A stretch of 64,000 nucleotides of DNA from positions 310,001 through 374,000 of the forward strand of contig JAUTXW010003388.1 in the NCBI GenBank assembly GCA_030620095.1. The letters are read 5' to 3'. Numbering within the stretch: the stretch's first letter is position 1; the number at the start of each line of letters is the position of its first letter. The notes below the pieces were generated by a model. The model searched no databases. It was not told where the DNA came from and was given only the letters and a program-made list of their open reading frames with translations. The stretch comes from Kuschelorhynchus macadamiae (Eukaryota > Arthropoda > Insecta > Coleoptera > Curculionidae). The translations under genes were made by a program, and so were the position numbers. Positions 42,398 to 55,496 of this stretch are shown here, piece after piece.

Positions 42398-42685
42398 CGT
42401 ACGGTGACCTGGTGGCCGCGGTGCAACGTCTCCAGCTACAGCTCAAGAAGACTTCGGCCGGCTCGGGTATTTCCGGTCTCGAAGGCAGGATAGCGGCGAT
42501 CCAGTCTCTGCTGCTGTCGCCGCAATTCGGCCGAGCCCTCGCCATCCACAACAAAATCCAGACGGTACGTCAGAAGATCAGCGTCAGGCCGCAACCGATT
42601 GCTCAAAATGCTCTCAGGGATGCTCTCGACGCCCTGGCTACTTCACAAAGTGCCTATGCGGTGGAGCTGGCTACGATTTTGACAG
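42398..42685 (+). CDS. sdt: stardust/PALS1 exon b: L27 domains
   Basis: Acceptor TTTATTTCCAG before 42398 and donor ACAG/GTATGT at 42685/42686. Starts in phase 1 and ends in phase 1 (288 nt). Reads YAYGDLVAAVQRLQLQLKK, then GLEGRIAAIQSLLLSPQFGR and ALAIHNKIQTVRQKI, the first L27 domain (PATJ-binding in the family), then the start of the second L27 (Lin-7-binding) at ALDALATSQSAYAVELATIL. GC content is far above the flanking introns. The minus-strand frame over this exon is a shadow. Confidence 0.9.
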
Positions 42686-42959
42686 GTATGTATTCACTTT
42701 TTCAGTGACCAGCAAATAAAACGCCCGTCAAAAATGAAAAGAAATATCCAGAAAAAAACGAAAATAGCTAAAATATTTCCAGTTTCTAAAACTGATTAAA
42801 AAAAATGACACTAATTGGTAACATATTTGGATTTTCCAAGATATTCTTCATATAACGCCATATTTGGTTTTGCATTTTATTTCGACGTTGCCAAATTATT
42901 CAAAAAATATCTAAATTAAAAAAAATCATGGTCCTACATAACCTGCTATAAGTTCTAAC

Positions 42960-45602
42960 CAGGGGCGTGCGGTGAAATTTTAAGAAAGGGAAGCAATTTT
43001 TAGAAACTTACCTATTTGTAATGTAATTCGATTCTTCTATCATTTTTTGCAAATTCGTCAATGACGTCATCATAAAAACGTCGATGCTCCGACATATTTT
43101 GAAGAAGTTTATTTTCAATGGACAACAGCGATGTATGCGAAAGTCTCTCCTGCCCCGTTGAATTTCTCACGAAATTTTTTATACGTTTAAGTGTTGAAAA
43201 ATTGCGTTCTACTGATGAACTTGTGGCAGGTATTGTCAATACTAAGTCACACAATTTCGACACTTCGGTGTAGGCATCTTCCAGCCCCTTGTCTTTTAAA
43301 AATTGGATTAATTCCTTAGCGTTATTTTTTGCGCTAATGTCATCAGTTTCGTAAATCACTTTTAGTTCAGATCGCAGTAACACTCGTTCGAAGAACTGGC
43401 CATAATGAAGAAGAAGAGATTTAAGCGCATCTTCTGGAAAAGTTTTACCTTTAAATGCATCAAAATTGCAGAGCTCGAGGAATTTAAAATCATTTAAACC
43501 GTTAAATCTATCGTTTATTTGTTGCTGAATTTGATCGATTATTTCATAAAAGAGGCCTCTGTATGATGTTTGAACATCTCCGACCTTGTCTGTTCGAAGA
43601 CGCTTGGCTTGTAGCTCTACATTTAACGTCATCGTTTTCTCCCAAAATAGGTCAAAGTCATCTCTTTTTTGACTTAACATGGACTTAAAAATCATCCACT
43701 TTTTTTAGGCAAAAAGCAATATCATTTGTTTTAGTTTGTAATATAAATAATTAAAATTAAAATCTCGTTTCAAACAGTCCAAAAAACCCCCTCGAACTAT
43801 TTATAGCTTCTGAGACCCACGTTTCATTATTTTCTATTATATTCTCAAATAGTGATTCACGATTTTCAGATACTGTTAACACAAGTCTTCCATTATAGTT
43901 CCACCTAGTAGGAGCTACTTTGGGCAATCGTTTGTGGACAATGGAGTCCAAAGCTTGTGTACGTTTTGTTGACTTGGAAAAAAAAGCAGCCATGCCACTT
44001 AAAGTAACGAAAAATAAATTACACTCTTTAATGTGGTTGATGGACTGGGATAAAACAAAATTTGTTTTGTGAGCAAAACAATGGACAAACACAGCACTTG
44101 GGAAAGTTTCTCGAACTTTTGCAGACCCCCTAATTGTCCTGCCATCACTGCAGCTCCATCATAAGTTTGAGCAACTAATGTTTTTCTCTCCAATAATTCC
44201 TTAGAAACGTTATAAACTACGGTATATAATGCATCTGCTGTACGATTTTCGGACACATTCTTAAAACCTAAAAATCGCTCTTGAATACTTCCGTCTGTTT
44301 TAACGTAGCGTATTATTATAGATAATTGGCTAAAATGAGTGATATCAGTTGTTTCGTCCAAAACAATAGCAATGAACCGCGCCTCGCCAATCTCCTACTT
44401 AATTCTTTTTAGAATAATGGTTGCAACAGCGAAAATTAAATCATTCTGGATTCGATTCGACGTTCCACGAAAAACGCTAGACTGCTCTAAATGATTTTTT
44501 AAGCAGTCATCATATTCAGCCATCAAACTTAGTAAATCTTGAAAATTTCCTCTATTTGAAGAAACCCTTGTTTTGTCATGACCTCTAAATCCCAATTCGT
44601 GCTGTCCGAGAAAACAAAAAACATCGATAAGTTTTCTTAATATTTGACTGTTTTTATCGACTAGTTCATTGTGTTGGCGGTAACTAATTTCCAACTGTTT
44701 ATTAAGGTCGTGTTCAATTCTGGTTTTGCCGAAGACTTTTTCTTTTATGACGGCCTGCAAGTGCGCTTTGGACATGATGTGTCATTTTACAGCTTTATGG
44801 AAATTGTTTAAATCGGAAAAACCAGTTTTATTCCAGAGACCTTTTTCATTTTCAAAAACTAAACATGGCCAACAAAATAATTTACTTATATTTTCACACC
44901 CTGTTAGCCATTTAAATTGTTCGTATTGTTTTTCCGGATAAAAATGTCTCATACAGTTTTTCATTTTTGTGGTTAAATTTTTCATAGGCGGTTTTGCCCT
45001 TTCTTTGGAAATTATTTGAAGCTTATCAGCGAAGTTTAATGTTGAAAATCCCTTTATTATTAAGACACACACCACACAGTCACACACACTCTTCTTACTA
45101 AATTCTCCAACATTTTCAACGTTCTTACCAACAGCTGAAGTTGACGGTATTTGCATATCCACGTCCGTATTATTGCCTTCCATATCGCACCATGCACAAC
45201 GCGACGCGACGTACGTATCACACAACACACGGATAGCCGTTCAAACAAAGAACCTACTCCAACGATAGCTTCCGCCCCCACTTAAAGCACGCCACTGAAA
45301 TACAAAAATTGCGAACAGCCGGTAGAAAGTTCAATAACCTCTAGCTCGATTCACAGGAAATCAAACATACCGGACTTGGCTGCAGAGAAGCTAGCGGCCC
45401 GCATAGGTTCTATTCGACTTTGTGGCTCGGTCGGAGTAAAGGCCGCATTTATTATGGGCTTGAAATTAAGATAATATTTTAGCATTTTTAATATTAACTA
45501 AATTAATGGTTTCCTATTTCAAAAATTACATTTTAGAAGATGTTTTGTAATTTTTGTTGGGGAAGCACTGCTTCCCTTGCTTCCATGGACTGCACGCCCT
45601 TG
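42960..45602 (-). mobile_element. ZMYM1-like hAT transposon
   Basis: 2643 bp with ends CAGGGGCGTGCGGTG and the inverse CAAGGGCGTGCAGTC. The 8 bp outside are GTTCTAAC (left) and CTTCTAAC (right), a 7-of-8 match, the expected hAT target duplication. It contains a minus-strand transposase in five pieces. Subterminal AGGGAAGCA-like motifs occur at both ends. Confidence 0.9.
43012..45228 (-). pseudogene. ZMYM1-like hAT transposase pseudogene
   Basis: Order from 45228: acidic N-terminal region, TTF-type zinc finger (EQFKWLTGCENISKLFCWPC), RNase H-like core (IAIVLDETTDITHFSQLSII; TYDGAAVMAGQLGGLQ; VHCFAHKTNFVLSQS; RWNYNGRLV) and C-terminal hAT dimerisation region (LVLTIPATSSSVERNFSTLK). A TGA near 44780, a TAG near 44393, a frameshift near 44120 and breaks near 43755 and 43700 disrupt it. 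Full length would be about 740 residues. Good preservation of motifs suggests limited age. Proteins of this group are often annotated zinc finger MYM-type protein 1-like or 52 kDa repressor of the inhibitor of the protein kinase-like. Confidence 0.87.
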
Positions 45603-46091
45603 CTTCTAACCTACAACGATTTCAATTTCAAGAAAAATTGTACCAAAGAAGATAAATGTCTAACTAAGAGTTTAGATAACCGCATACCTAATATAATTGT
45701 ATGCAGGGTGTTTGCTGCAAATATGCCTACTTGGCACAATTGAAACTAATTTTTCTTTGGTTTTTTAAACGGCACATCATGTATCTAACTATGCTGTCGT
45801 GTTCCGTTATTAGTCCTCTTTCACTTTTTTTAAGGTGATCTTATATCTCTAATAGTTTGTGCGATATAGTAATTTTTATTAATTGTGTCGTTGAAAATGC
45901 ATATTGAAGTAATTTAGTTCTGTATTCGGACGCAAGAAGGAAAGCTTCGAAAATGCCAAATGTAATTTTGGCGAAACGTCAGCAAAGAACTATTCTTTAC
46001 AGAACGACAGTACTGAACGGATGTACACCCGGAATGAAAACACATCGTATTTTTCCATCTGAGAAGGACTAAAAATCAACACACATATATA
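45603..46091. other. No gene recognised
   Basis: AT-rich intronic sequence between the hAT and a MITE. A CAGGGTGTTTGCTGC motif near 45706 resembles element ends but has no partner that I can find. Confidence 0.4.
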
Positions 46092-46716
<625 letters not shown>

Positions 46717-47036
46717 GGTGGTCCTTTTAAAGTGCTACAAAGCGATATTGAGAAAACGGCTGATTGAAAATAAATGAAATTTCTAGGGATGCAATTTGCA
46801 TTTTTTGACGGAGTAAGTAATGTTTTAACCCTTTCCACTGTTTAGGGGTGGGGGTAACTTTTAAATGTTAGATGGAAAGGTACAGTTTTTTTCCAGATTC
46901 GTAATTTCCAGAAAAAACTACGTTATAATCAATGAATAATTTAATGTCAATGTCAATGTCACTACGCTAAATTCAACAAAAATTAAAAAGAAAATCAACA
47001 GAAGAAAAAACTGATATTAGGTACATGATTTTATTT

Positions 47037-47200
47037 TATCAGATGTTCAAAATGACGGCCATTTTGTTCTAAACATTTATCAACTCTTTTTCGAAAACAA
47101 TTCCGCACTCTGAATAACATATCTGGGGTGATTTCACGAATTGCACGCGTAATCCTTCCTCTCATGTCTTCGGCTGTAGTTGGAGCAGTCACCACTTTTT
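47037..47200 (-). pseudogene. Inverted copy of transposase 3' end
   Basis: The minus strand reads TAEDMRGRITRAIREITPDM and KRVDKCLEQNGRHFEHLIK, the transposase C-terminus. It is the mirror of 48465-48610. Where the main copy has a TAA after ITPDM, this copy keeps a TTA codon, so the stop arose after the arms were duplicated. Confidence 0.78.
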
Positions 47201-47639
47201 AGGGGTGGGGGGTAACTTTTAAATATTAAATGGAAAGGGGCAGTTTTCTTTCCAGATCCGTAATCTCCAGAAAAAACTACGTTATAATCGATGAATAATT
47301 TAATGTCAAAAATTAAAAAGAAATTCAGCAGAAGAAAAAACTGATATTAGATACATGATTTTGATATAATAGGCGTTCGAAAAGACAACCATTTTGTTCA
47401 GAAGCATTGTCGTTGTTTTTTCTACATCCTCCGAGAATTACCATGTCAACTGGGTAAAAAACACGGTATTTTGGTTAGATTATGTAGTTAATTATTTTTT
47501 TCCTGATTCTTTTGGGAGCTCTGCGGCACTGCAGCGCTGATTCACCAGCCGCTACTATTGCGGTTATCATGACAACGAACGACTTGACATGTTATGATAT
47601 TGCCAGTAATTTTCTTAAATTATCTTCAAGTTTAAAGTC

Positions 47640-48624
47640 TTTAGTTTAAGCGTCTTGTTATTAATTCTCGGAGAATGTAGAAAAAACAATCGCAATGCTT
47701 CTGAACTTTGGGCGGTAAGATTTCCCCACTTACCACCAAAATATCACATGGCGTTCAAACGATTAGAGACTAGGAGTCGCCAGACCGGCCAACTCTCATC
47801 CAGAAAACGCAGCAGGAGGAAAACCAAAACGAACGACGACATGGCAGTAGGAGTTTTGGGAACGGTAGCTCTCAACCCTCATATTGGTTCCCTAGAACTA
47901 TATAAAGACGCCGGGATGTGTAAAACATTGGTTCTCAGTCATCTTCATCCTTACCATATTACCTTTACTGGTTTCGACTATGGATCAATAAAAACAACTC
48001 ACTGGAAAACATAATATTTTCTGGCTAAGCAACATTCACTAACCATGGTCAAGTCAATCGACACAATATGCATTATTGGGCTAAAGAAATTCCACACTGG
48101 ATGCGAACAGTCGCTAATCAACAACCTTGGTCGATAAATACTTGGTGTGGGATATTTGGCGATGTAGTTATTGGACCTCATTTTTTCGATGGTAATCTTA
48201 ATGGACAGCGATACTGCCATTTTCTTCGAAATGACTTCCAAAGATTGATGCCAAATATTCCAGAGCAACAACGTAAAGCAATTTGGTTCCAACAAGACGG
48301 CGCACCACCATATTACTGTCGAGAAGCACGTGCTATATTGAATGATACTTACCCCAACAGATGAATTGGACGTGGGGGACCAGTAAATTGGCCTGCAAGA
48401 TCGCTAGACTTAACCCCCCTTGATTTTTTCTTGTGGGGTTTTGTCAAAGAAAAAGTCATGGTGACTGCTCCAACTACAGCCGAAGACATGAGAGAAAGGA
48501 TTACGCGTGCAGTTCGTGAAATCACCCCAGATATGTAATTCAGAGTGCGGAATTCTTTTCGAAAGAGAGTTGATAAATGTTTAGAACAAAATGGCCGTCA
48601 TTTTGAACATCTGATAAAATAAAA
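47640..48624 (+). pseudogene. DD41D transposase pseudogene of element 10
   Basis: N-terminal piece 47655-48014 (DUF4817-like: MLLILGECRKNNRNASELWA), then a gap, then 48068-48364 with NTWCGIFGDVVIGPHFF, FQQDGAPPYYCRE and a TGA where W is expected in NRWIG. After the stop: RSLDLTPLDFFLWGFVKEKV and a TAA after ITPDM. Changes at key positions: H to Y in GAPPH and P to L in SPD. Spacing between acidic residues is again 41. Inactive. Confidence 0.82.
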
Positions 48625-48887
48625 TCATGTTTTGTTGAATTTAGCGTAGTGACAGTGACAATAAATTATTCATTGATTATAACGTAGTTTTTTCTGGAGA
48701 TTACGAATCTGGAATAAAAAACTGCACCTTTCCATTTAACATTTAAAAGTTACCCCCCACTCCTAACAGTGGAAAGGGTTAAAACATTACTTACTCCGTC
48801 GATCCTTTGCATCCCTAGAAATTTCATTTATTTTCAATCAGCCGTTTTCTCAATATCGCTTTGTAACACTTTAAAAGGACCACCCGG

Positions 48888-48925
48888 TATATATATATGT
48901 ATATGTAAAATATATATAAATAAAT

Positions 48926-49002
<77 letters not shown>
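48888..49002. repeat. Interrupted (TA)n after element 10
   Basis: TA runs at about 48888-48900 and 48930-49001 separated by a short non-TA insert (TGTAAAATATATATAAATAA). Confidence 0.9.
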
Positions 49003-49004
<2 letters not shown>

Positions 49005-49654
49005 GATAATTTTAATGCAAATCCACAATTTTATGTGCATTTTTCAAAGAACAAAACAGGACAAGAATGAGTCTGAAGAAGTTATTCAGAGACGCGTCTA
49101 AATCAGCAGACTAAAAAAAATCATACCTTTGGTATTACAGTAACGGATTTAGTAATCTTTTATTTCTGATATAAAAAAATACGAGAACAATATGAATTTT
49201 TAAAATATAGGGGCTGGGAATAAAAAAGGATAACTCAGTGAAATTGCAAAATATATACCGGACGCCCGGTCACATGCTTAAAAACAGAACATGACAGGCA
49301 AAAAGGGCACGTCTGGTAACTCTAAACCAAATAAGTCACATTGTTTGAAGCAAATTATAATTATTTGTAAAAAATAGTTTTTTACTTTTACATTTTACAT
49401 AATATTATTGTGGATTTTCACCGAATACTTCATTATAAATTACAAAATATTGATGGTTGTAAATACAATGGTATACAAAACTCGGTGGAAACCTTTCATT
49501 ACTGCCTAGTGGACCTCGATAAATTATAAAATCTCTCTACAGAAACTAAGTACTTTCCATCCCGATCTGTAATATACTATCAAAATACTGCAGTGAATAA
49601 GATTAAATCTCGACATTGACTAAAACTTTAATTAAAGACTTACTTCATTATTAG
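49003..49654. other. Intronic sequence, nothing recognised
   Basis: AT-rich, ends at the acceptor CTTCATTATTAG before exon c. No element end or coding frame seen. Confidence 0.5.
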
Positions 49655-49870
49655 GGTATGAATTTGAAGCATTAATGGCCGCCCACGACGGGGTGGCATC
49701 CATGCTTCCCTCGGATTCAACTTCTCCGCCTCCCCAGATGGAAATCGTCGCACCGCCCCTGGGAAACAGTCGATACGGCACTGACGATAACATTAAAATC
49801 ATCCGAATTGAAAAAACCACCGAGCCGTTGGGCGCTACGGTCAGAAATGAGGGTGATGCGGTGGTTATTG
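49655..49870 (+). CDS. sdt: stardust/PALS1 exon c: end of L27C and start of PDZ
   Basis: Acceptor CATTATTAG before 49655 and donor ATTG/GTAAGT at 49870/49871; phase 1 in, phase 1 out (216 nt). Completes the second L27 with GYEFEALMAAHDGVASM, then a proline/serine linker, then DDNIKIIRIEKTTEPLGATV and RNEGDAVVIG. PLGATV is the PDZ carboxylate-binding loop, which in this family holds the C-terminus of Crumbs. Nearly identical wording occurs in vertebrate PALS1 (ETVKIVRIEK, PLGATVRNE). Confidence 0.93.
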
Positions 49871-50002
49871 GTAAGTGTGTTATGTTTAAGCTAATAATTT
49901 AAATACATGTTAAATAAAAAAAAGGCGCCAATTCATCATCAACTTGTATTTGCCATTTCCATATAAACTGTTGTTTATAATAAATGGATCACTAGCTTTA
50001 TA

Positions 50003-50600
50003 CAGGGTGTCCCCAAATTAATATTTGTCATAAAAAAAGACTAAAATGTCAGTTATACATATATCGAAAATTTTTATATGCAGTGTCGAATCCTGAAGTC
50101 AAAATACAGGGTGTTAAAAAATGTCACGTAGATACGGAAGGTGATAATTCTTTGGCTTATTCCATGACTAAAAGTTGATATAAACGTGGGTCCGCAAATG
50201 ATTCGTTTCGGAGATACAGGGTGTTGAAGTTGAAATTTAATTTCAGACTTTTTTAAATAACTTTTGCAAAAAATAAAATTTTTTCAACAAAATAGGACAG
50301 TGGGGGGTTTTTTGAGATGGGAAATCATAATTTTTTAATAGTATTAATGTAGCACCTAGGGGGCGCTACGTACGCTATTATTATTTACTTTAATGTGCCA
50401 TAACTTTTTTGACAATTAACTTTTGGGTTTTTTTATGAATAAACCTTATTTTTACATATTTTTTAAGCAAAAAATGCATATTTGCTTAATAACTCTAGAG
50501 GTAACCGTTTTCGAGAAGTTTTTAGATGAAAACGTTGGTGGAAATATTAAAAAACTAAGTATGTAATAGATATTTTTTAAGCGGAAACTCTCAACGAAAT
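50003..50600. mobile_element. Solo end of a mariner-like element
   Basis: Starts CAGGGTGTCCCCAAATTAAT after TA, with inner CAGGGTGTTAAAAAATG and CAGGGTGTTGAAG motifs and GGGGGCGCTACG, similar to the arm of element 8 (GGGGGCGCCACC near 28076). No transposase and no right end. The Jockey-like element begins where it stops, so the other half may have been lost. Confidence 0.55.
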
Positions 50601-52292
50601 AGTAACTGCATAAATTTGTTGAAAAATTTTATGGAATTCTTTAATCTCGAGCAGTATAACTTTATTAAAAATAACAATCAAAGGATTCTGGATCCTATTC
50701 TGACGAATAGCAACTCTAATTGTAACATAGAGCGATCACTTGATATTCTTATCAAAGAAGATATTCACCATCCAGCTTTAATGATTTCCTTTAAAAGACC
50801 AAAGTCAAATAATTTTAAAAACTCTATAAACTTAAATATGAATAATCTGTACAATTTTCGTAAAGCTGATTTCAACTTGCTTTATAACCCATTTCTTCAG
50901 CAGGATTGGTCCTTGCTGGAAAATCAGACAACGGTGGAAAATGCCTGTAATACTTTTTATAACTTAATATACTCCATATTTGACCTAGCAGTTCCCCGTT
51001 ATTGCCATTCGTCAAATAGAAGATATCATCCTTGGTTCACTTCAGAAATTATTAAAAATATTAAAACTAAAGAGAAATTGCATAAAAAGTACAAAAAATA
51101 TGGCAGCATACAGGTCTTCGAAAGATTTCAGACTCTGAGATCAAAAATCAAAACTGATATAAGTATAGCGTATAAAAAATATATTCAAAAAATGGAGACG
51201 GATATCAAAAAAGATCCCAATCGCCTTTGGAATTTTGTCAAAGGCCGGAGAGAGATAACAGGCATTCCAAACAGTATGCACTTTGATGGTCAGAATATAG
51301 ATAATTCACCCGATATTTTGAATTCATTTGCTTCATTTTTTAAGCAATCTTATTCAGTTTCTAACAATATCCAAATTTCAAATAATTAATTCTCATGTAG
51401 TGATCAAAATATAAACATATCTACAGTTAGTGAACGGGATATTATTTGTGCTATTAAAAAACTTAAACCTAAATACACTGCCGGATCAGACCTTATTCCA
51501 GCATTTTTGTTACGTGACGTCGATTTGTGTTAATAAAACCTCTTCAAATCCTATTTAACATGTGCATTGGACAACAGACATTACCAAATATATGGAAAAA
51601 GTCGAAAGTATGTCCAGTCTTTAAGAAGGGTGATAAATCAGACATTCAAAATTATAGACCTGTTTCCATCATATGCAACTTCTCAATCATATTGCACGAC
51701 ATCATTTTTCCGTTGGTGCAAAATAAAATTGTTCCTGAACGGCATGGTTTCTTTAAAAATCGTTCCACAACTACCAATCTGGCCCTTATAACACAATACA
51801 TTGCGGACTCGATTGATGAGGGTCTGCAATCTGATGTAATATATTTAGACTTCTCCAAAGCATTTGACAAGTTAAATCATGACTTGTTAATTAATAAACT
51901 TTCAAATATCGGATTCTCGGATTCCCTATTACGGCTGTTTACATGTTACCTTTCAAATCGCACACAATATGTGGCTATAAATGGTTTTCAATCGGAGAAC
52001 TATATAGCATGTTCGGAGGTACCGCAGGGTTCCGTTTTAGGACCCTTGCTGTTTAACATTTTTATTAATGACATTGCTGATTCTCTGGATATTGGTTATT
52101 TACTCTACGCTGATGACATCAAACTGTTCGCTAACATTAAGTGTATGGAGGACTGCTTAAAAATCCAACAAAATTTACAGCTTATTATTGACTGGTGCCA
52201 GGAAAATTGTTTACAGCTAAATATTAGAAAATGCAAGGTTATGTCGTTTACTACAAAGTCAGAATCGATTATTTTTAATTATAACTGCAATG

Positions 52293-53075
52293 ATGCAAAT
52301 TGTATAGTTTCCGGTCTTTTTTGTACAAGGTATCAAAGGGTTCCCAATAAATCAGACCAAAACAGTGTGATATACTTTTCTTTTATTACGATTTTCTTTT
52401 ATTCAGCAACGTTTCGGCGGTCGTTTACCACCATCATCAGGCTGGTTTAAAATATTTGACAGCTTCTTCAGTCTTTGGGTGGTACGATATCCATATTTTT
52501 TGGTGCATTCTTCATAAAACCCCATCATGTAACATAAACTCAGGGTTGTAAATAGGAAGGAAAATGAATACCCGATCTTGAGATTAGCAAATTGTATAGT
52601 TTCCGGTCTTTTTTGTACAAGGTATCAAAGGGTTCCCAATAAATCAGACCAAAACAGTGTGATATACTTTTCTTTTATTACGATTTTCTTTTATTCAGCA
52701 ACGTTTCGGCGGTCGTTTACCACCATTATCAGGCTGGTTTAAAATATTTGACAGCTTCTTCAGTCTTTGGGTGGTACGATATCCATATTTTTTGGTGCAA
52801 GACCGGAAACTATACAATTTGCTAATCTCAAGAACGGGTATTCATTTTCCTTCCTATTTACAACCCTGAGTTTATGTTACATGATCCGATTTTATGAAGA
52901 ATGCACCAAAAAATATGGATATCGTACCACCCAAAGACTGAAGAAGCTGTCAAATATTTTAAACCAGCCTGATGATGGTGGTAAACGACCGCCGAAACGT
53001 TGCTGAATAAAAGAAAATCGTAATAAAAGAAAAGTATATCACACTGTTTTGGTCTGATTTATTGGGAACCCTTTG
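52293..53075. mobile_element. PLE terminal-repeat cluster (direct plus inverted units)
   Basis: 783 bp flanked by the 12-bp duplication ATAACTGCAATG (52281-52292 and 53076-53087). Unit a (52294-52586) and partial unit b (52587-52799) are direct repeats starting GCAAATTGTATAGTTTCCGG. Unit c (52800-53075) is an inverted copy. All contain CAGCAACGTTTCGGCGGTCG followed by TTTACCACCATCATCAGG (or TTATCAGG). Direct plus inverted terminal units with variable-length target duplications are typical of Penelope-like elements. No coding region remains. Confidence 0.7.
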
Positions 53076-53238
53076 ATAACTGCAATGGTGAAATTGTAGG
53101 CCGATCCAAGGAGTTCTGTGATCTGGGAGTTACATTCGATCAAAAATTATCATTTACCTCACATTACAGCGCTATTAGGTCAGATTCTTCTAAAATGTTA
53201 GGGTTTATAGTTGAAGTGGAAGCCATAAAGCTGCTGTA

Positions 53239-55496
53239 CAGGGTGTCCCATTTTTGTAGGTTTTACGGGGTTTCCAGCTTATGAGTAGAGATAGAGAGAT
53301 GCGGTTTTCGCGACACCGTGCTACTTTTCGATGAAACTAAAGAGGCCGCAAACAGATTTGCCCTAACCATTTTAGTTTCCGTGCTACAGGGTGATTTTGA
53401 AAATTTGTCATTTTCGGACACCCCCTGTAACTCAGCTATCGTAAAATATATTTAAAATGTTTCAACTGGTATTTATAGATTTTTTTACGTAGAATTCAGT
53501 GGCGTACTCAGATTTTTGCTGAGAGTCATAGTTTTTGACATATTGGCATAACCTACTATTTTTTAAAAGGGACACCCTATATATTATTTTTTCATCTTAT
53601 TCTTCGTGTCGAGAGCTTTTCAAAAACATACCATAAGTCATATTTATTTTCATAAATAACATGAAAAAATGCATTTTTCTTTAAACGGATTTATGGCATA
53701 GCAGATCAATCGAAATAAGAGAAGGTGGCTGTGGAGCCATGGAAAAAGTTAACAAATATTTATTAACGAAATAACAAAGTAACAGCATCAGAAAAAATTA
53801 GGAAGTAGGTAAAAGGTAATAATTATAATTTCATTAAAACTACAAATATTGTTCAAATTGTAGACCATTATGTGTCCTACAAGTGTGACAAACTTTAAAA
53901 ATTCTTTTTAATGCATTTTCTATTGTAAATGACTGTCTTTGTAACTCTGCAAAAGCGTTTTCGGTGACCATTCTTAGTTGTTCTAAGTTTTCGTATCGCC
54001 TTACATAAACCTTGTTTTCTAAATAACCCCACAAAAAGAAATCTAAAACTGAGAGGTCAGGGGATCGTGGTGGCCATCGAACAGGTCCGTGTGTTCCTAT
54101 CCATCTTCCAGGAAAATGGTCGTTAAGCCAGTTTTGACTTATTCTGGCATTGTGGGCTGGAGCTCCGTCTTGCTGGAAATAAATCCTATTTAGTTGAGCC
54201 AAGGGAACATCATCCAAAATTCCTAATGCGTCTTCTAGGATTCGCACGTAACCAATCGAATTCAGATTTCCTTCATATATTTGGTAAACTATTTTTCGGT
54301 TGAAAATAAAACAGGAGACATTGAATCCAAATCTGCCCTGACGCTCCCTAGGAAAAATAACATGGTTGTTTTCTTGACTCCAAAATCGCGTGTTGTGTCT
54401 ATTTAAAATCCCTGAACTAGTAAAATGTGCCTCGTCTGACCAAATAATCTTTTTTCAAAATCGATATCTTCTGCCTTCATATTTATAAACCAATTGCACA
54501 ACTCCAATCTGCGCTCTGCATCACCAGGATGCAGATGATGCACAAGTTTGTATTTATAGGGTTTGAATTTGTGCTAAAACGAGGGCTAAAACGTTGACCT
54601 CAGATTCTTCGTTGTCTTTATTGTAAGTTCGCGATCGAGGCTTGTTAAAAGATCCATATTGGCAAAGATTATTTTTAATTTTTTGAAAAATTATTTTTTC
54701 TGGTTGTCTTCTCTCGGGATATCTAAGATAAAATAAAGCGAACCAATAAAGTCAAAATGCAGGAAGATAAAAAAGAACTAACCTGTTCAGATAAAGCTCT
54801 GCCGCCTGATCTGCATCTTCATTAGACAATATAAAACACGCGTTCATATCATATTTCTCAAAATATTCAAATTTTTGATTCTGAGCCATATTAAAAACAA
54901 TAATTATAATAGACGTCAAGAAAAATTTAAACGCAATAATGCCAAAAATGACAGCAGTAATGGCTGCCTGATCATATTTTTGTTGGCGTTGCCATGGCTA
55001 CCACAGCCACCTTCTCTTATTTCGATTGATCTGCTATGCCATAAATCCGTTTAAAGAAAAATGCATTTTTTCATGTTATTTATGAAAATAAATATGACTT
55101 ATGGTATGTTTTTGAAAAGCTCTCGACACGAAGAATAAGATGAAAAAATAATATATAGGGTCTCCCATTTAAAAAATAGTAGGTTATGCCAATATGTCAA
55201 AAACTATGACTCTCAGCAAAAATCTGAGTATGCCACTGAATTCTACGTGAAAAAATCTATAAATACCAGTTGAAACATTTTAAATATATTTTACGATAGC
55301 TGAGTTACAGGGGGTGTCCGAAAATGACAAATTTTCAAAATCACCCTGTAGCACGGAAACTAAAATGGTTAGGGCAAATCTGTTTGCGGCCTCTTTAGTT
55401 TCATAGAAAAGTAGCACAGTGTCGCGAAAACCGCATCTCTCTATCTCTACTCATAAGCTGGAAACCCCGTAAAACCTACGAAAATGGGACACCCTG
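53239..55496 (-). mobile_element. DD41D-type element 7 inserted in the Jockey-like element
   Basis: 2258 bp, ends CAGGGTGTCCCATTTTTGTA and the inverse, flanked by TA. Inverted arms of about 500 bp (53239-53740 and 54988-55496). The minus-strand transposase has a probable 60-bp intron. The arms match the MITE at 41718 and the fragment at 35545. Confidence 0.9.
53840..54889 (-). pseudogene. DD41D transposase of element 7, with intron
   Basis: ATG at 54889, first exon MAQNQKFEYFEKYDMNACF to LYLN, then a 60-bp intron (54782-54723; donor AACAG/GTTAGT, acceptor TTATCTTAG/A) that restores RYPERRQPEKIIFQKI, the standard N-terminal motif. The middle (54600-54250) is damaged by stops. 54247-53840 is open and contains YFQQDGAPAHNARI and SPDLSVLDFFLWGYL, with 41 residues between the D residues, and ends NGLQFEQYL. 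Confidence 0.82.

Noticed and set aside
42363..42554. Minus-strand gene opposite stardust exon b
   Set aside because: Shadow of the exon; the plus strand has splice signals and clear L27 homology.
52767..53006. 79-codon frame inside the PLE repeat cluster
   Set aside because: It lies wholly within repeat units and reads through an inverted-repeat junction.
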